This document shows positions 32,831 through 45,032 of a stretch of 64,000 nt of DNA, piece after piece (the stretch's first letter is position 1; each line of letters starts with the position of its first letter). Source of the DNA: Phoronis australis (taxonomy: Eukaryota > Phoronida > Phoronidae). The stretch is taken from positions 1,285,052-1,349,051 of the forward strand of contig NMRA01000004.1 in assembly GCA_002633005.1 (NCBI GenBank), read 5' to 3'. The notes under the pieces were generated by a model. That model did not search any database and had not been told where the DNA came from. It saw nothing but the letters and a program-made list of their open reading frames with translations. The position numbers were made by a program, and so were the translations under genes.

Positions 32831-35800
32831 CCTTATAACTAATTTTGTTACATTGTCGGTATTGACGGCTTCTTAATCACATGTTTTAACGGCAATAACT
32901 GTTGAAATCACGTGCGTGTGTGTTTTTGACATGTAATCATCTAATTCCAAACTATACGATAAAATTGTAGCATCACCTCGTAATACGTACGTCAAAAGAA
33001 GATATAGGTTGAGCATTGAGCTGCGTAGTTAGATAGTGTATCAGACGAAGTGCGTGTATCTGAATGGTGTCGATGGGGTCTTCTCCTTTATACCCATTCT
33101 TTCTTCAAATCATCTACTGGCGGAGTTGCCCACTAGAAATTGCCCATACTCGTCCGACAGCTTCCAGCTCACACTGTCTCAGATCCACTCGCTCAGCCCC
33201 AATCGTGTTTGTCGAGCAGAGTGACAGACATTGAGCTCAGTGTTTTATTTTTAGCCAATTGGGATCGTAGCAATTAACATCGTTGACATATTTAAGGTAT
33301 GGTTTCACGTATTAACATGATCTTGATGTATAGATTTCATTCACTAGACACGCAAACAATGAAAGTTTCTAATTAAGAAGCAATTTTAGACTACGTACAG
33401 TTCTTCAGTCTTTTGCAGTGGGTTGCAGGCACATCAGTAGAAGTGGCGTCCGGAGAATTTGTCATTACTTAACCCGAAACCATATCTAGTGCCCACGCTC
33501 TGTTTAGTAGCTGAAAAATGTCCCCCTCCCGCCCTTGGCCCTTGCCACTTGCTGACAACAGCATCGCTGAATTTAGTTGCTATGAAAAAGCAACCCTTGT
33601 CCATTTTCAACGTGGGTATAGAAACCTTCCGGTCGTGTTTCATGAGGTCAAACTTTGAAGCTGCATTGAACCCATGCTTTATGTTTTGTTTTGTCAAAAA
33701 TCCTGCGACTCACGGACAAACTCGTCGATCGGGCTACAGGACAACTTTCGCGGCAACCTTCAAAGTTGCTGTTTCAATCCTCTTTCAATAAATTATCGCA
33801 AACCAAGTAATTGTCTACTTTTCACTACGTTCTGCGAATGTTATTCGGTTTATCCTATTTGCTTTAAAAATTATCGATACCTTATCAATACTCCTGCTCA
33901 CTGGATCACGGCATACATTCGAGAACAACTACACGTGTTGTTGAGCGCAATATGAGTACTATTCCATTTTCACCGTATCCATAATAAACCGGCTGCCAAT
34001 AGATAAATATTTGATTTGTTGTTTTTTTCATTTTCATTTTCATTGATCAAAGGCAGTAGCTGTGAAGTGCTCCTGTTGAAATGAATAATTGAAAACTTTT
34101 TTGAATGTGTTTACAATTAAGAGACTATTTACAATGAAGTGGTGGTAGAACATGAAACAGCGTGTGATGGTAATAGACTACAGAGGCTACAACTTTAAGA
34201 GTGATTCTCTCTGCTTGAAATCCTTATAGGGAGCAAACTGAGCACCTTAGGGGGGTTCGAGAGCATGCTCCCCGAATTTTTTAAAAGCACTTTAAGCCGT
34301 TATGAGCAGTTTTTATTTAAATCTCATAATTATTTTTGGTAAACATTTAAAGGTGAAAGTTTTTATCAGGCGGATGGAGGGGTCCGGAGGACTAATAAAT
34401 TGCCTTTTAAGCTAGACATTTCCCGCCGAGGGCAGGAGAGTTAGAGCCTCTGAAAATACCCTTTGCGGGCAAGGATAAAGAGTGAAAATAGAGTAAGACA
34501 TTTGATCGCGAGATGCGAAGAATGGTGTTGGGGAGAAAATCCATCTGTGCGCAGGGAATAGGTGCTGAAGAGAAGAATTGTGAATTTTATGCGCTGCTAG
34601 GTATGAGCCGCAGACAAGGACGGAATTGGTGCCCTGCGATGTGGCGGAAGGGCAATCTTGAAGGGTAGGGGCGACGGCCACAGCACAACAGACCAACATC
34701 AACAAGATTGCGGAAACTGTGGACCTTGAATTGTTATTTCAGTTTAGGGTCCAGTGACTTCAGCATATGTAACCATATTTTAATATACATCATCTAATTT
34801 CCACCACGGTTTAATTCAAGTTCATGAAACCTGAAACCTGGAATCTCGAACATTGGTCCATCCAGGATCCAGTGCCAGTTCTCTCGATAGTCAAAAATTA
34901 ACGCTAGTTGCTAGTTCCAGGTTTAAAGTTTCATTCTTGACACCGCTGTTTCTACTGTCAGGAAATTGTCGGATTGGTCGCGATCGGCTAGTTGTATTTA
35001 TATCCGTCGCTTCGTGACTGTCCGTCCGCCACGTTCATAATTGCTTTAATATTCTTTTGAAAGAACCAAATCGTTTACCGTTTCCCGTCAATCAAGATAT
35101 TACTAATGACGTCACCTGAAAGCTAAAAGTGTCATCAGTGTTCCAGGTTTCAACGCGAATGAGACTTGCAGTATGTGAGTTTCAATGCTGGAATGTTCCG
35201 CAAGTTGATTAAGAAAATAAATGAACTGGAAGGACAGTCCATGTATTATCGATGCCGTTTCATTCCAGATTGCAGTGATTTTTTTTTATCTTTAATCCTG
35301 TAACTGGCTTCCTTTTCTTGAAACTTGGCTTGAAGTTGCAGTTAATCAAATTCGTAATCTGCGACATTCAGTGAAAATTGCAATAAGGAGCCTTCAACTT
35401 GCAAAGCACATGTTTTCCAGTCTTTCAGTTTATACTGGCATGCTTGGAACCTGGAACTACTTGCTCTGATTTTTATTTCAATTAACGAATAGTAGTGAAG
35501 TTCAATGTGACGTCATCAAAAATATTTTAATTGACGGGACATTTGTTCTTTCACAAAACTAATAATTACGCATCGTAGTCCAAGCTGAAATTCACTGGAA
35601 CTTGGAATGAAATAACAATACACGGACCCGCCCGCGTCGACACCCCACTTATAACTTTTCACACTCGCGACCGAGCTGACGCATTTTGATTTAAAAATAG
35701 ATCGCAAACTCGTTCTTCCCGGCGTCGCCCGCGACTTGGTTTTCTTGTCAAGGAGTAAAAGTAAAATGTCATTGTCAAGTCACGAACAACTTGCATATAT

Positions 35801-38129
35801 ACTTGACTTTGACAAGACAAATGATAATGTAATGAAGTCGGAGAGATTCGTGCAATATAAGAATAACAAGTTTAAATCTTGAGTTCATATGGCATCTGTG
35901 CGACAGCTCAACTCACTCAGTTTTATCAGCCGGATAGTTGGACTGCCTCCGACACCACCTCGCGAGTGTAAAATGTTACTAAGAGACTGGGTCGAATTTG
36001 CCGCGCGAGCAACGAAACAGCCGGCCAATGATGTTGCCGCTTCGATTTCAGTAGGGACTGGGCGATTTATACCAAAATCACACAACACAACATATTTTAC
36101 TGTTTAGTATCTCTTCTAAAAGTTGAAAGCTTTAAAAAAAACAGTCTTACCGAAACATTATACCTAACATGCGTTTTTTCTGCTGTTTGGAAAGGGAACT
36201 TGCGTCTGTCAATTGACTGAGATTTGTGTAAGTAGCCGAAACACGGCACTCACGCCTCCAAGCAGTTTACACGCTATCTTTATCTGATATTAGTAAGATT
36301 ACGTTGCTGTAAGAGATCTAATTACAGGACGTATTTAAAATAAACTGCATGATGACGTTATAACATGACTTATGATGCTAGCGAGAGAAGTCGGGGGACG
36401 TTCCTTCGAGGTGAGGTTCTCGCGAAAACGCAAGAACACGCAAGACTTAACGAGATATCGCCATGCATTGCAAGCGCACTCGTGATCACACTAGCTTCCA
36501 TAGCGATATTCTTGCGCCCACGAAACTCCATCCCGCTTTTATCAAAGATGCTGACAACCGTCGAAAAATAACGTTTACTTGAGATCACTAGGCGTTATAA
36601 AATCGGTCCCAACTCAGTTGTTCTATGTGAAATCCTAGAAGAAGTAGATGAGCAGAAGGGATGGTTGAGATCAGGCAGCTCAGTAAGTTGACTTGTCACC
36701 GCTGGTCGTTTTTGCGCCAAGCAGTGAGGGAAGTATTAAGAGTGACTGACTCCATACAAAAACCAACAGGTAGAGTCTATACCCAAAATCACAAATTTTT
36801 TTGAAACTTAGCACATGAGTTTGGTTTGTTAAGATGTAGAAAAACCTCACTTTTTAAGAATTTTCATTTATTATTTTTCTTTTTATGACCTGTACCTCCA
36901 TTTTGCAACAAAATTGGGCGTCGAAGTAGGCATGTTTGAATGCATTTTACTAGCATGTATGGTACGGTCAAAACAAATGAATGATACGAATTGAAAGGGC
37001 AATGGCTGAATAATTTAATGGCATTACTTTCAAAATTTGTACGTTTTGAATTTGTGAGGCAAAAACGGCTATTTTTCAGGTTTTCACTGAAGCCATTTTC
37101 GGCCAAATTTGGCACTCTGTAGCAGCCACAACGCACCTTTCCTGAAATTGACTTTATAATAATTTGTTCAGTCATTCCTAACCTGTTCATAATCTAAAAT
37201 AAAAAATCTTGCCTCTAATGTAGTTTTTGCGTACGAAGCATTACACGAACTGCACTCCGTCCTTTTGCATGTTCTCAGTTGCCTCTGCTACCAATAGGGG
37301 GATCTTGGAACATATAATTAGCTTGGGAAACACGACATAGAGAAAACCTTGTATTTTGGAGAAAAATCAGACAGCATTATTAATTAACGTTCTCTGAAAA
37401 CGGCATTGATGATTATTGCTTATTACAAAAAATATGTACGTAAATCAACTGCCATGCGTGCTTCTAAATGATAGATGGCGCTGCTTTTGGTTACGTGGAG
37501 ACTGAAGACGCATCTAGAATAAGAACAGTAACACGAGGACTTTGCTATAATTCAAGACTTCGCGAGATATTGCCATGCATTTTAAATGAGAACACATGGC
37601 TTTGGATGAATTTTAGAGAGGTTCTAGTGTTACTGAACTCACCCCTGCCTTACTCTTGTTTTCTATCTGCCTTGTTCGTGCCACAGGCAAACTTGAGGAA
37701 GGCACCCAAGGTGGATATGGCCTCTAGTGTTCAGTGCAAAAAATCCTTCAACTTGTCAATAGTCATTGTAACTTTGGGTTCATATTGTAATGTCCCTGCT
37801 GGTTGCTACAAATTTTAGTCGCCACCAGTCGCCAGAAATCTGGTGTTCCCCCCCCCACACACACACCGGGCACCCTAACGCTGAATATTTCTGCCAGTGT
37901 GATCATCAGCGGGATAAAAAGGTACGGCACAGTCAATTGAAAATAATTCACGTGAAACAATTTTATTAATGACTCATTCATGACAGACATGAAGTAAACA
38001 GAAGAAACGGTCTCGACTTCATATATCACATATCTTTGACTGGTTGTTATGCTACAAAACAAGGCTAAACGTTGAGCTCATTTACCACTTCATTCAGTAA
38101 ATCTGACGACATAACAGCATCTTCACCAG
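32831..38129. other. Long gene-free stretch
   Basis: No gene could be supported. At 34235-34395 the words GGGGGGTTCGAGAGCATGCTCCCC (given here as two parts, GGGGGGTTCGAG and AGCATGCTCCCC) and GGAGGGGTCCGGAGGAC look like decayed transposon ends. Between 34800 and 35620 the words GGAACCTGGAAC, TTCCAGGTTT and close variants recur at least five times in both orientations. A 29-base word, CAAGACTTAACGAGATATCG plus CCATGCATT, at 36441-36469 recurs with four changes at 37553-37581. A C/CA-rich microsatellite lies at about 37850-37865. Confidence 0.4.
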
Positions 38130-39300
38130 AAATAGCATCGACATAAACATTGCTGCAGACAACCTCGAAAAAATCCACCAATCTGCGATTCACTTAACAT
38201 CACAGGTAAACACTTTCCCAGTGGGTTCTCGTAATGTTTCCTACACGTCCGAGGGTGAACGTTTTTACCTGACTTATCTCCTTCATATGGTCGTCAGAAA
38301 GTTCTTAACCTTTACTGAAAACCTTGTTGACCTCTTACCTTTTTTCAATGCCTAACCTATTGCTTCAGCAATCGTCTCATCCAAATAGAACTCTGAGGCT
38401 GCCTCAAATGTCGCTCCGGTTCTTGCATCTGAAAGCATTTCTGACAACTGTCGTGCGATGTGGTCATACGTGGTTTCCCTCAATAAATGTTCAGTGTGGT
38501 TACCCACACCCAAATGCTGACCTAGTTCTGCGTCTGTAGCAAAAAATTTTGAGTAACCTTGCTGGGTACAAGGGAACTTTTGTTGAGGCTCATCACTAGA
38601 TACAATGCCAACCTCAACTCTTGGTGTTGAAAATCCGCCATGTGTAGAGATGTTAGTGTGTTTTAGAGAAATAGGTTTCCCATTTTCTCAGTATTTATAA
38701 GAATTTACCGTCACCTACATGGAATGATTTCTACACGCGAATTCCTTGGGTGGAATATTGGGAATTTAGGAATGTTCTTATACCAGGAACTTAGTATTTT
38801 GGAAAAGACTTTGTTGCATTGACTGAACATGCATACACATAACATCCCTTCACACGGCCACTGGAAAGTAATGCTTTTTTCAAATCCAGAAAGTTTATGA
38901 TATTGTTACCTTCGGCTACAAAGTACTTCGCATGTTGTTTGAGTGGAGCGATCTTGCGATCACAGAGATCCTTTCCATTCTGACTTTCACTAAAGTCATA
39001 TCTCGAAACAGAAATGCCAGTAGAATTTGACAAGGCTGCTACGTTCAGGAGGAGAGGAGCAGAGTGGTAACATCCAGCATTACCTGACTCTTCCATGACT
39101 GGTCCTGTTCAGTCAGAAATTCACCGACTCTGGGTAGTACGAGTCCGTACTCTGGAACAGGCCTTGCTTTGTGAAGTAGTTTCTTGTATCTCAAATGTTC
39201 AGTGGTGTCTTTGACATGACTCACTAAAGCACACAGCTTTTGTGATTTTTTGAAGAATAAACTCTAAAGGAACATGAAGGCCCATCGACATCGTCCGCCA
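38130..39300 (-). pseudogene. Decayed gene of an uncharacterised zinc-finger-type multicopy family
   Basis: On the minus strand, in order and across several frameshifts and stops: KKLLHKARPVPEYGLVLPRV (about 39210-39150), then an open frame 39096-38791 with GNAGCYHSAPLLLNV, SRYDFSESQNGKDLCDRKIA, PLKQHAKYFVAEGNNIINFL. Further down, YSKFFATDAELGQHLGVGNH (a C2H2-finger-like segment whose second Cys has been lost), then GKRSTRFSVKVKNFL and, at the end, IADWWIFSRLSA. This order resembles, from memory, a C2H2-domain family repeated many times in cnidarian and other marine invertebrate genomes. The function of that family is unknown to me, and a relationship to transposons is only suspected. This copy cannot encode a full protein. 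Confidence 0.5.
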
Positions 39301-40579
39301 TTTTGTCTTTTTAAAATGCACTTGCTTCTCTCAAAACCAGACATTACAAATATCAATTCTTACTCGTTTAATCTTAAAGGCATTTATTTCCATTCAAAAG
39401 TTGTACAGAGTGTTTAAATTAACCTGATTATGTAAAAGAAATGAAAGAATACGAGAGGATTACACGTACATTTTTTATAAATCCTCAAGCTTTAAACCTC
39501 AACTGACTTCCTCAGTGGGCAAAGGTCATCGGGTTCAGTTTTGATACTAGCCGCGTAATAAACCCAGAAAACATCTTGTTTTCATTTGAAAGACTTTAGA
39601 CTTGGTTTCTATAACTATTTAAAGCAGACTTCTTGCCTAAAAGTTTGTTCAAATGGTTTGTAAACTCTGCTCGTCATTTCCAAACTATGAAAATAGACAG
39701 TTTTGCAAGACAATTTTCACTAAAGTGCAAAGTTGAGGCAAGATTTTTTATTGCTCAGTCATCAAGACTAACTCTTTAACTGTATGTTCAAAACGTCACA
39801 TAAGGCTACAAGGTGTTTTATGGCAGTAAGAAGGTCACAAAAATGGCCACTAAAATTAGCCCCAAAAAGTGGTCTGTGGATTATCTCCCCTGTCTAGCAT
39901 AAAACTGTTAGATTTTAATAAATGGCACAGAATTATGCACAGTATACGTTGGTTATTTCAGCCACCAAAATATAGCTTTTGATCTATTTTGTATGTTACT
40001 CATTTTTGTTGCTGAAAACATGCGATTTTTGAGACGGCTAATATGCCCAATTGTGCCATTTTGTGTTATCATGCTCCAGCGGCGAAATTAGGGGTCATTG
40101 AGTGCACAAAATTTGGCATTTGGGTTTTTGTTAGGATACCTACCCATGTACAAAAAATGAAGTTGTTTTAAATTTTGACGTATAGACTGATTTTTGAAAA
40201 TCTACTGGTTTTTATATGGACTGCCTCTTAACACTATAAACTTAATAATTTTCAAATTATTTTTCTAACCTCAGGAAAGAATACCATTTCTATAGTTAAA
40301 AAGGATCTATTCAAAAAGTTTGATTTTGAAGTAACCCAGGGTTTAAGCAGCTTTTATTTTTCAAGTGCATTTTAACATAACCCATGCCGCTCGTTTATTC
40401 TTCTATGCTATGCCGTATTACACATTTGGCGACTTTCAAAGTACCTCGCTGCGCTAAATAGTGGGGAAACCAAAGTCGCCAACTTCAAACTCGGACAAAA
40501 TGAAATTAAACGCGGTGAACTTTTCCGTTAAAACAAACGATAAATGAAATACACCAATAAGTGTCATCTGGAAATCTGT
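39301..40579. other. Intergenic, nothing recognised
   Basis: A+T-rich sequence. No supported gene, RNA or repeat. Confidence 0.45.
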
Positions 40580-40832
40580 ATGATTAGACTATTCAGTTCT
40601 TATAACACATCCAAGGATTTACCTTACAAATCAACAGACGTTTCCCAAAACAATGGTGTTGACTTTGCCATTCTCTTCTTCTTCATCGTCTTCATCTTCT
40701 TCTTCTTGAATGAAGATGACGATGAAGAAGAAAAAGAAGGAGGCAGTGTCAACACCAAGGCCTTCGAAAACGTCTGACAATCTTTAAGGTAAACCTTTGG
40801 ATGTGGTACAAGAACTGAGTAGTCTGATCAGT
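40580..40832. repeat. Long inverted repeat (hairpin) with a CTT/GAA core
   Basis: Two arms of about 125 bp meet near 40708 with almost no loop. The outer parts pair through unique sequence (for example TTCAGTTCTT with AAGAACTGA, CACATCCAAGG with CCTTTGGATGTG, and GGTGTTGAC with GTCAACACC). The inner part pairs a CTTCTTCATC-rich tract with its GAA-rich complement. A frame crossing it encodes a Phe-rich then Asp/Glu-rich peptide that simply reflects the palindrome. It is likely a foldback MITE. Confidence 0.75.
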
Positions 40833-41363
40833 GAAATAAATTCGAGTCATTCTTTCATCATGACTGTGTGCAGGTGAGAACTCGCAAAGACGGCAGCAGT
40901 GCAAGATTCTCATCCCCATAATTGATTTTTACTCACTGAGTAGCTGTAAGTGATAACATTGCCAGAGTTTTCTAAAATTCGTTTTCGACCTTTATTAGCA
41001 TATGGCATTTTAATTAAAAACGTTATCCTTGGGAATGTCGAGTTGTCAAACACAGGATGTAAGAGTAGAAAATATTTTTAATTAACGACGTCTTGGTGGC
41101 CATTAACCTCATTATAGGTATTAATATTAAGAAGACTTGTAAGCGAGAAGTAACAGTTTCCGCAGTCAGATCTTGGTCATAAATTATAACTAAATAATGT
41201 TAGAGGGACGGACATAAAACCGTGTAACGTCGAAGAAATTAACTTTTGATTTAGACCACTAGGTGCCGCTACAAAATTGGTGTCAGCTTATTTTTATTCA
41301 GGTGAAAGGTGAATTTGAATTTTCGTCTTGCAAAAGCGCAAAAGCTTGCAGTTCATCATTTTA
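40833..41363. other. Intergenic, nothing recognised
   Basis: No supported feature. Confidence 0.4.
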
Positions 41364-41623
41364 CATGCGTGCACCCAGCCTTCGATATGGGGGGCTCGAA
41401 TTCCCGACGTTGTGGACCATTTGCTAATAAAAGAGCGGGCGGACTGAAAAAAAACAAAAAAAAAACAGGAGCACCTCTGTGAATTGTGACTTTGCGTTTA
41501 TTTAGTGGACTTCTGTCCCATAATCTAGGACTTTTTGTCTCTCGAGGACGGACCTTTTTGCCCACTTCGCCAATTGGGGGGCTCGTTCGAGCCCCCCGAG
41601 CCCCCCCATGGGTGCGCGCATGC
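41364..41623 (-). mobile_element. MITE with 14-bp terminal inverted repeats
   Basis: It begins CATGCGTGCACCCA and ends TGGGTGCGCGCATG, an inverted pair with one mismatch. It is about 260 bp long and G+C-rich near the right end, with several GAGCCCCCC words. It shares internal sequence with 14819-15057 in opposite orientation. No target duplication is obvious and there is no coding capacity. Confidence 0.7.
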
Positions 41624-44600
41624 ATTGCAGGATATTATATGTTCAGCGAATAAAAATGACACGGCGTAATAAGACAACTTGTGGACCGTGGTCTCAAGCC
41701 TAGAAATCTCATTTGTTTTGATCAACATGAAGGAACAAATAAGGCCAGTTTCATAAACGTACGTGGTTTAAACCAAAAGTTGTTTTTGTGACAGCAGGCC
41801 AGTAATTTGCCGATAACCAAGTAGCTACAGATGGAGGCAATTGCGGCAAATATATTACCTACATTGCTTCATGTTCAAAAGATTACGCATTGTGTCGAAC
41901 GTTGCGTTTTCCTCTTTAACAAAAAGCGCGTAGGCCTCAATGCTTACTCTCAGGATAACCATGAACAGTTGACACCTACACTCTGTGACATGCGACACCC
42001 AAAATGGTCAATTTTTATTGGTATAGTAGTGAGCATGTTTGATCCCCTTAAAACATTTTCCACAAGAGTGTATTCATAGGTTCTGTGAGACTGTGATACC
42101 CTACGACCATTTCTCGTAAAATTCATCGTGCTAAAAAATATCGTATCTGAAAACAGCGTGTGAAACACTAAAATACCGTAACTCAAAGACGTAAGAAGCG
42201 GGAGGCAGGGCGGGCTTCCCCCTCTTCAGTGAAGTTGGCCTGGGGCACTAATTAAGTGCCCCCACAAAAACGACCACAGGGGCTGAGGTCAGTAAAACTG
42301 CATGATTGTTGGGTAGGGCGTTAACTGTCAGTGGATATGGAATGGGCCGGGGAAAACTTGCTAGGCGGAGGTGTCGATTGGGGGTAGAAAGGGGGTAAAA
42401 TTGATGTTAAGGGGTGGGAGCGGAAGGAGTGTCCCGCTAGCGGGGTTGGAAGAGGGGAAAAGGCTGGTGTCAACCTCAGGACGAAATTTGGTGGCCGGTG
42501 ACTTACCAGCGAGGGAGGAGGCAGGCAAAACTGGTATCGAGGTTAAGGCTCACTCTTGTTTCGCCTAAGACATCTTTTACGATAGATGAGCAGAGCGAAA
42601 TGCAGTTTTCAACTTTGTTCGATCATGTTAAATTAAGAGTCCCAATACTGATAGTGCTAATTGTGGAAATATCTTCTCAGATCTCGCGTGTTTAATCTTC
42701 CTAAATTGGAAGATAGTGCCTAATCCAATTGCGCTATCGGAGCAGTCACTGAAACTGATTCAATAAAGTGTGCATTTCGGCAATTTCCACGCTAGCGCTA
42801 AATTGCTAACTGATCTAGAACCTTGTGTTCGTTCTTTCTACATTAGAAGATAGATGGCGCTATTCCAAAATCGCATTTGCACTAATAGCCGATGTATTCT
42901 GAGAATTCTTGCCTTTAGTCTTTCTAAATTAGAAGACAATTCTATCTAGGGACACTTGTTTAATCTTTCTTAGCTTAATCCAATAGCGGCTACAGAGATG
43001 TCTAGAAAAATATTTCCTAAATGAGGATATTGTTGGATAGTTGGGATAACTGTACATTATTCCTGCACATTGATTGCCTGATCTCAGATTTGAGCTAGTA
43101 CCGGGAATTTCACACGTTTCAAAAACGTCAAATGAAACCGAATAATTTATACGCCTGGACATATTTTCGTAAAAGGAGGACGTATTTGCTGATGAAATAA
43201 ATTCGTCTTTTTTAATACAGTATACGGTTGTGTCTCACTATGGTAAGAATTATTCGTCCATACTTTTTTCGCGTTCAGCAAGCACAGTGCGTTAAAACTG
43301 TGCTAATGTATATATACGTTTCGTTACTTACAAAGTTATCGGATATAGTCACACCTCTTGCCAAAATAAACAAAATTCTACATCAAAACATATTATATAT
43401 GTATTTTAGAACTATCTATCAGATTTTCAAAAATGCAAATAGTTACCAAAAAATACGCCCATGTGTGTATTTTGGTTGGGTCTATTTTCGGAAATTTCTG
43501 ATATAAACCCACCTTCAGTCGGTCTGAAAATTTTGGATTTTACCCCTTACCGGTACAAAAATGCGCTCAAGTTAATTGTTCCTTGCTCAAAATAGGTGTT
43601 ATTTCAAGGCTTGGAAAGAATTGAAATCTCCTTATTCGACTGAGACTAAGTTATACAAGTTCCGTGAATTGTCACGACGTGCCATTTTTTCACGACCGCT
43701 AGTTTGTAGTCACATTGGGCACGCCCCATCGAACGCCGGGGAACAAATAATCAGTTCATCTCTGCAAAACCAAAATACATCTTTCATTTTAAGAAAGAAC
43801 ATGTTCAAACTAATTCTACATTGGTGTTTTTTAAGTGGTCTGAGTAAAACCTTATTTCCAGTCAGTCCTGCGGCACGTCACTGCCAGTTCACGGTCCGCC
43901 CGCCCGGCGTGGTTGCCGCTTCACTCAGTGTCAAGCCTTAGGGAGCCCCGTCTCTAGCAGTCTCCTGCACAGACCCTCTAGATTACTGTAGTTCACACCA
44001 ATGAGCTTTATGTATCTCATTGGTTCACTCGCGAGATCGAGCCTACAGTTAAAAACATTTGTGCAGTTTATGCAAACACATGGACTGAGCTCAGTCCCTG
44101 CAATAAGTAGGCCTACTGACAGGCCTGCCGTCGGATTCATCGTACTGCTAATATTTTAATCTTAATTGTATATAGTATTTTGAATATTTTTTTATTTCAT
44201 GTTTATTTATGTTACAACTTATGTATTTATTTGTCGGTCTACTAGCCTGTGCCTAATGTTTTCTCGTTTTAATTGAACCGGCTATAAATAAATTCAGTTG
44301 ACTCAAGTTGTCTCAGCTTGACGCTATAGGTGATGTCAGAGTGCGAACCAATTTAGGTCTCTTAGTTGGTCAGTGTGTCCAGGTCACGATTTCCTTCCTC
44401 AAAAACCTCACAAACGCTCTCAGCAAAGACGTTCTTCTCGCATGAATATGGGAAATTCTTCTAGTATTTCGTGTTGACTTGTGCATCGCTGTTCTGTTCA
44501 CTAACGCGTCGAACAGCGGATTTTGGAAAAATTTATGCGCTTCTAGCGGCAAGTTGTTGAACCAATTCCTATGGCGCGAATCATCAACCGGATTTGATAA

Positions 44601-44699
44601 CGTTGTCACAGTTCAAGCTTTCAAAAACATCACAAAATGACTTATTGATTGGATCCCGTGTTGATCCTAACAAATTTAGCTTGATGAGCCTTTGCAAAA
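41624..44699. other. Intergenic sequence upstream of KPNB1
   Basis: No gene is supported. Noted structures are a palindrome GGGGCACT/AGTGCCCC at 42242-42262 and three copies of an 18-base palindrome-like word TCTTTCTAAATTAGAAGA at 42696-42713, 42833-42850 and 42919-42936, the second followed by GATGGCGCTATT. The A+T-rich end near 44160-44300 (AAATAAATTCAGTTGACTC) could be an old LINE 3' end. Confidence 0.4.
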
Positions 44700-44992
44700 T
44701 TTAACTTTTCATTTACTTTCTTTATTTTTATCGTTTAAGTCGAGTCAACAAATGGCACATCGTAGATGTACCACAGAATCTGATTGGCTAAATTAAACAT
44801 TACTTTACAGTCTTCCTCCTTCTAGGCGAATAGCAGTTCACCAATTGTTTGACATGTCGGCGAAAGAAGATCACGATTACTGCGCGACTCACATGGACGA
44901 CAAACGACGGTGATCACATTCAGTTTAATATTTTTGATTTATTTTGAAGCAACATATTTTTGAAAAGCAACGGTCCATACCTCTTTGACACA
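44700..44992 (+). promoter_or_regulatory. KPNB1: Probable KPNB1 promoter and 5' UTR
   Basis: The 290 bp before the start codon carry an inverted CCAAT box (ATTGGC, near 44782) and a direct CCAAT (near 44844). No TATA box stands out. The transcription start cannot be read from the sequence, and a 5'-UTR intron cannot be excluded: a TTTACAG acceptor-like word ends near 44812. The start codon context ACAATGG (A at -3, G at +4) is strong. Confidence 0.4.
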
Positions 44993-45032
44993 ATGGAGCT
45001 CGTGAATGTTTTGGAAATGACGGTTTCTACCG
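44993..45032 (+). CDS. KPNB1: KPNB1 exon 1 (coding part)
   Basis: Residues 1-13 plus one base, [13 protein letters not shown], followed by donor GTAAGA. It is too short for ORF-based detection but matches the importin beta N-terminus, and its phase (one extra base, G) fits exon 2, where the split codon becomes GAC (Asp). Confidence 0.93.

Noticed and set aside
34412-34705. Minus-strand frame starting MLMLVCCAVAVAP, resembling a signal peptide
   Set aside because: No recognisable mature domain, no splice context, and a nearby transposon-like sequence. Length is within chance expectation for the window.
35885-36107. Overlapping frames on both strands of about 70 codons
   Set aside because: Both are open over the same bases with no decisive coding signal. 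They may derive from an unidentified repeat.
40544-40777. Frame with a Phe-rich helix followed by an acidic tail, resembling a small membrane protein
   Set aside because: The composition is produced by the CTT/GAA palindrome. The hydrophobic and acidic parts are reverse complements of each other.
44370-44609. Minus-strand frame with FNNLPLEAHKFF, which faintly resembles the LWNNLP motif near the C-terminus of LINE ORF2
   Set aside because: Only one short motif matches. No neighbouring LINE blocks were found in order, so it was not annotated.
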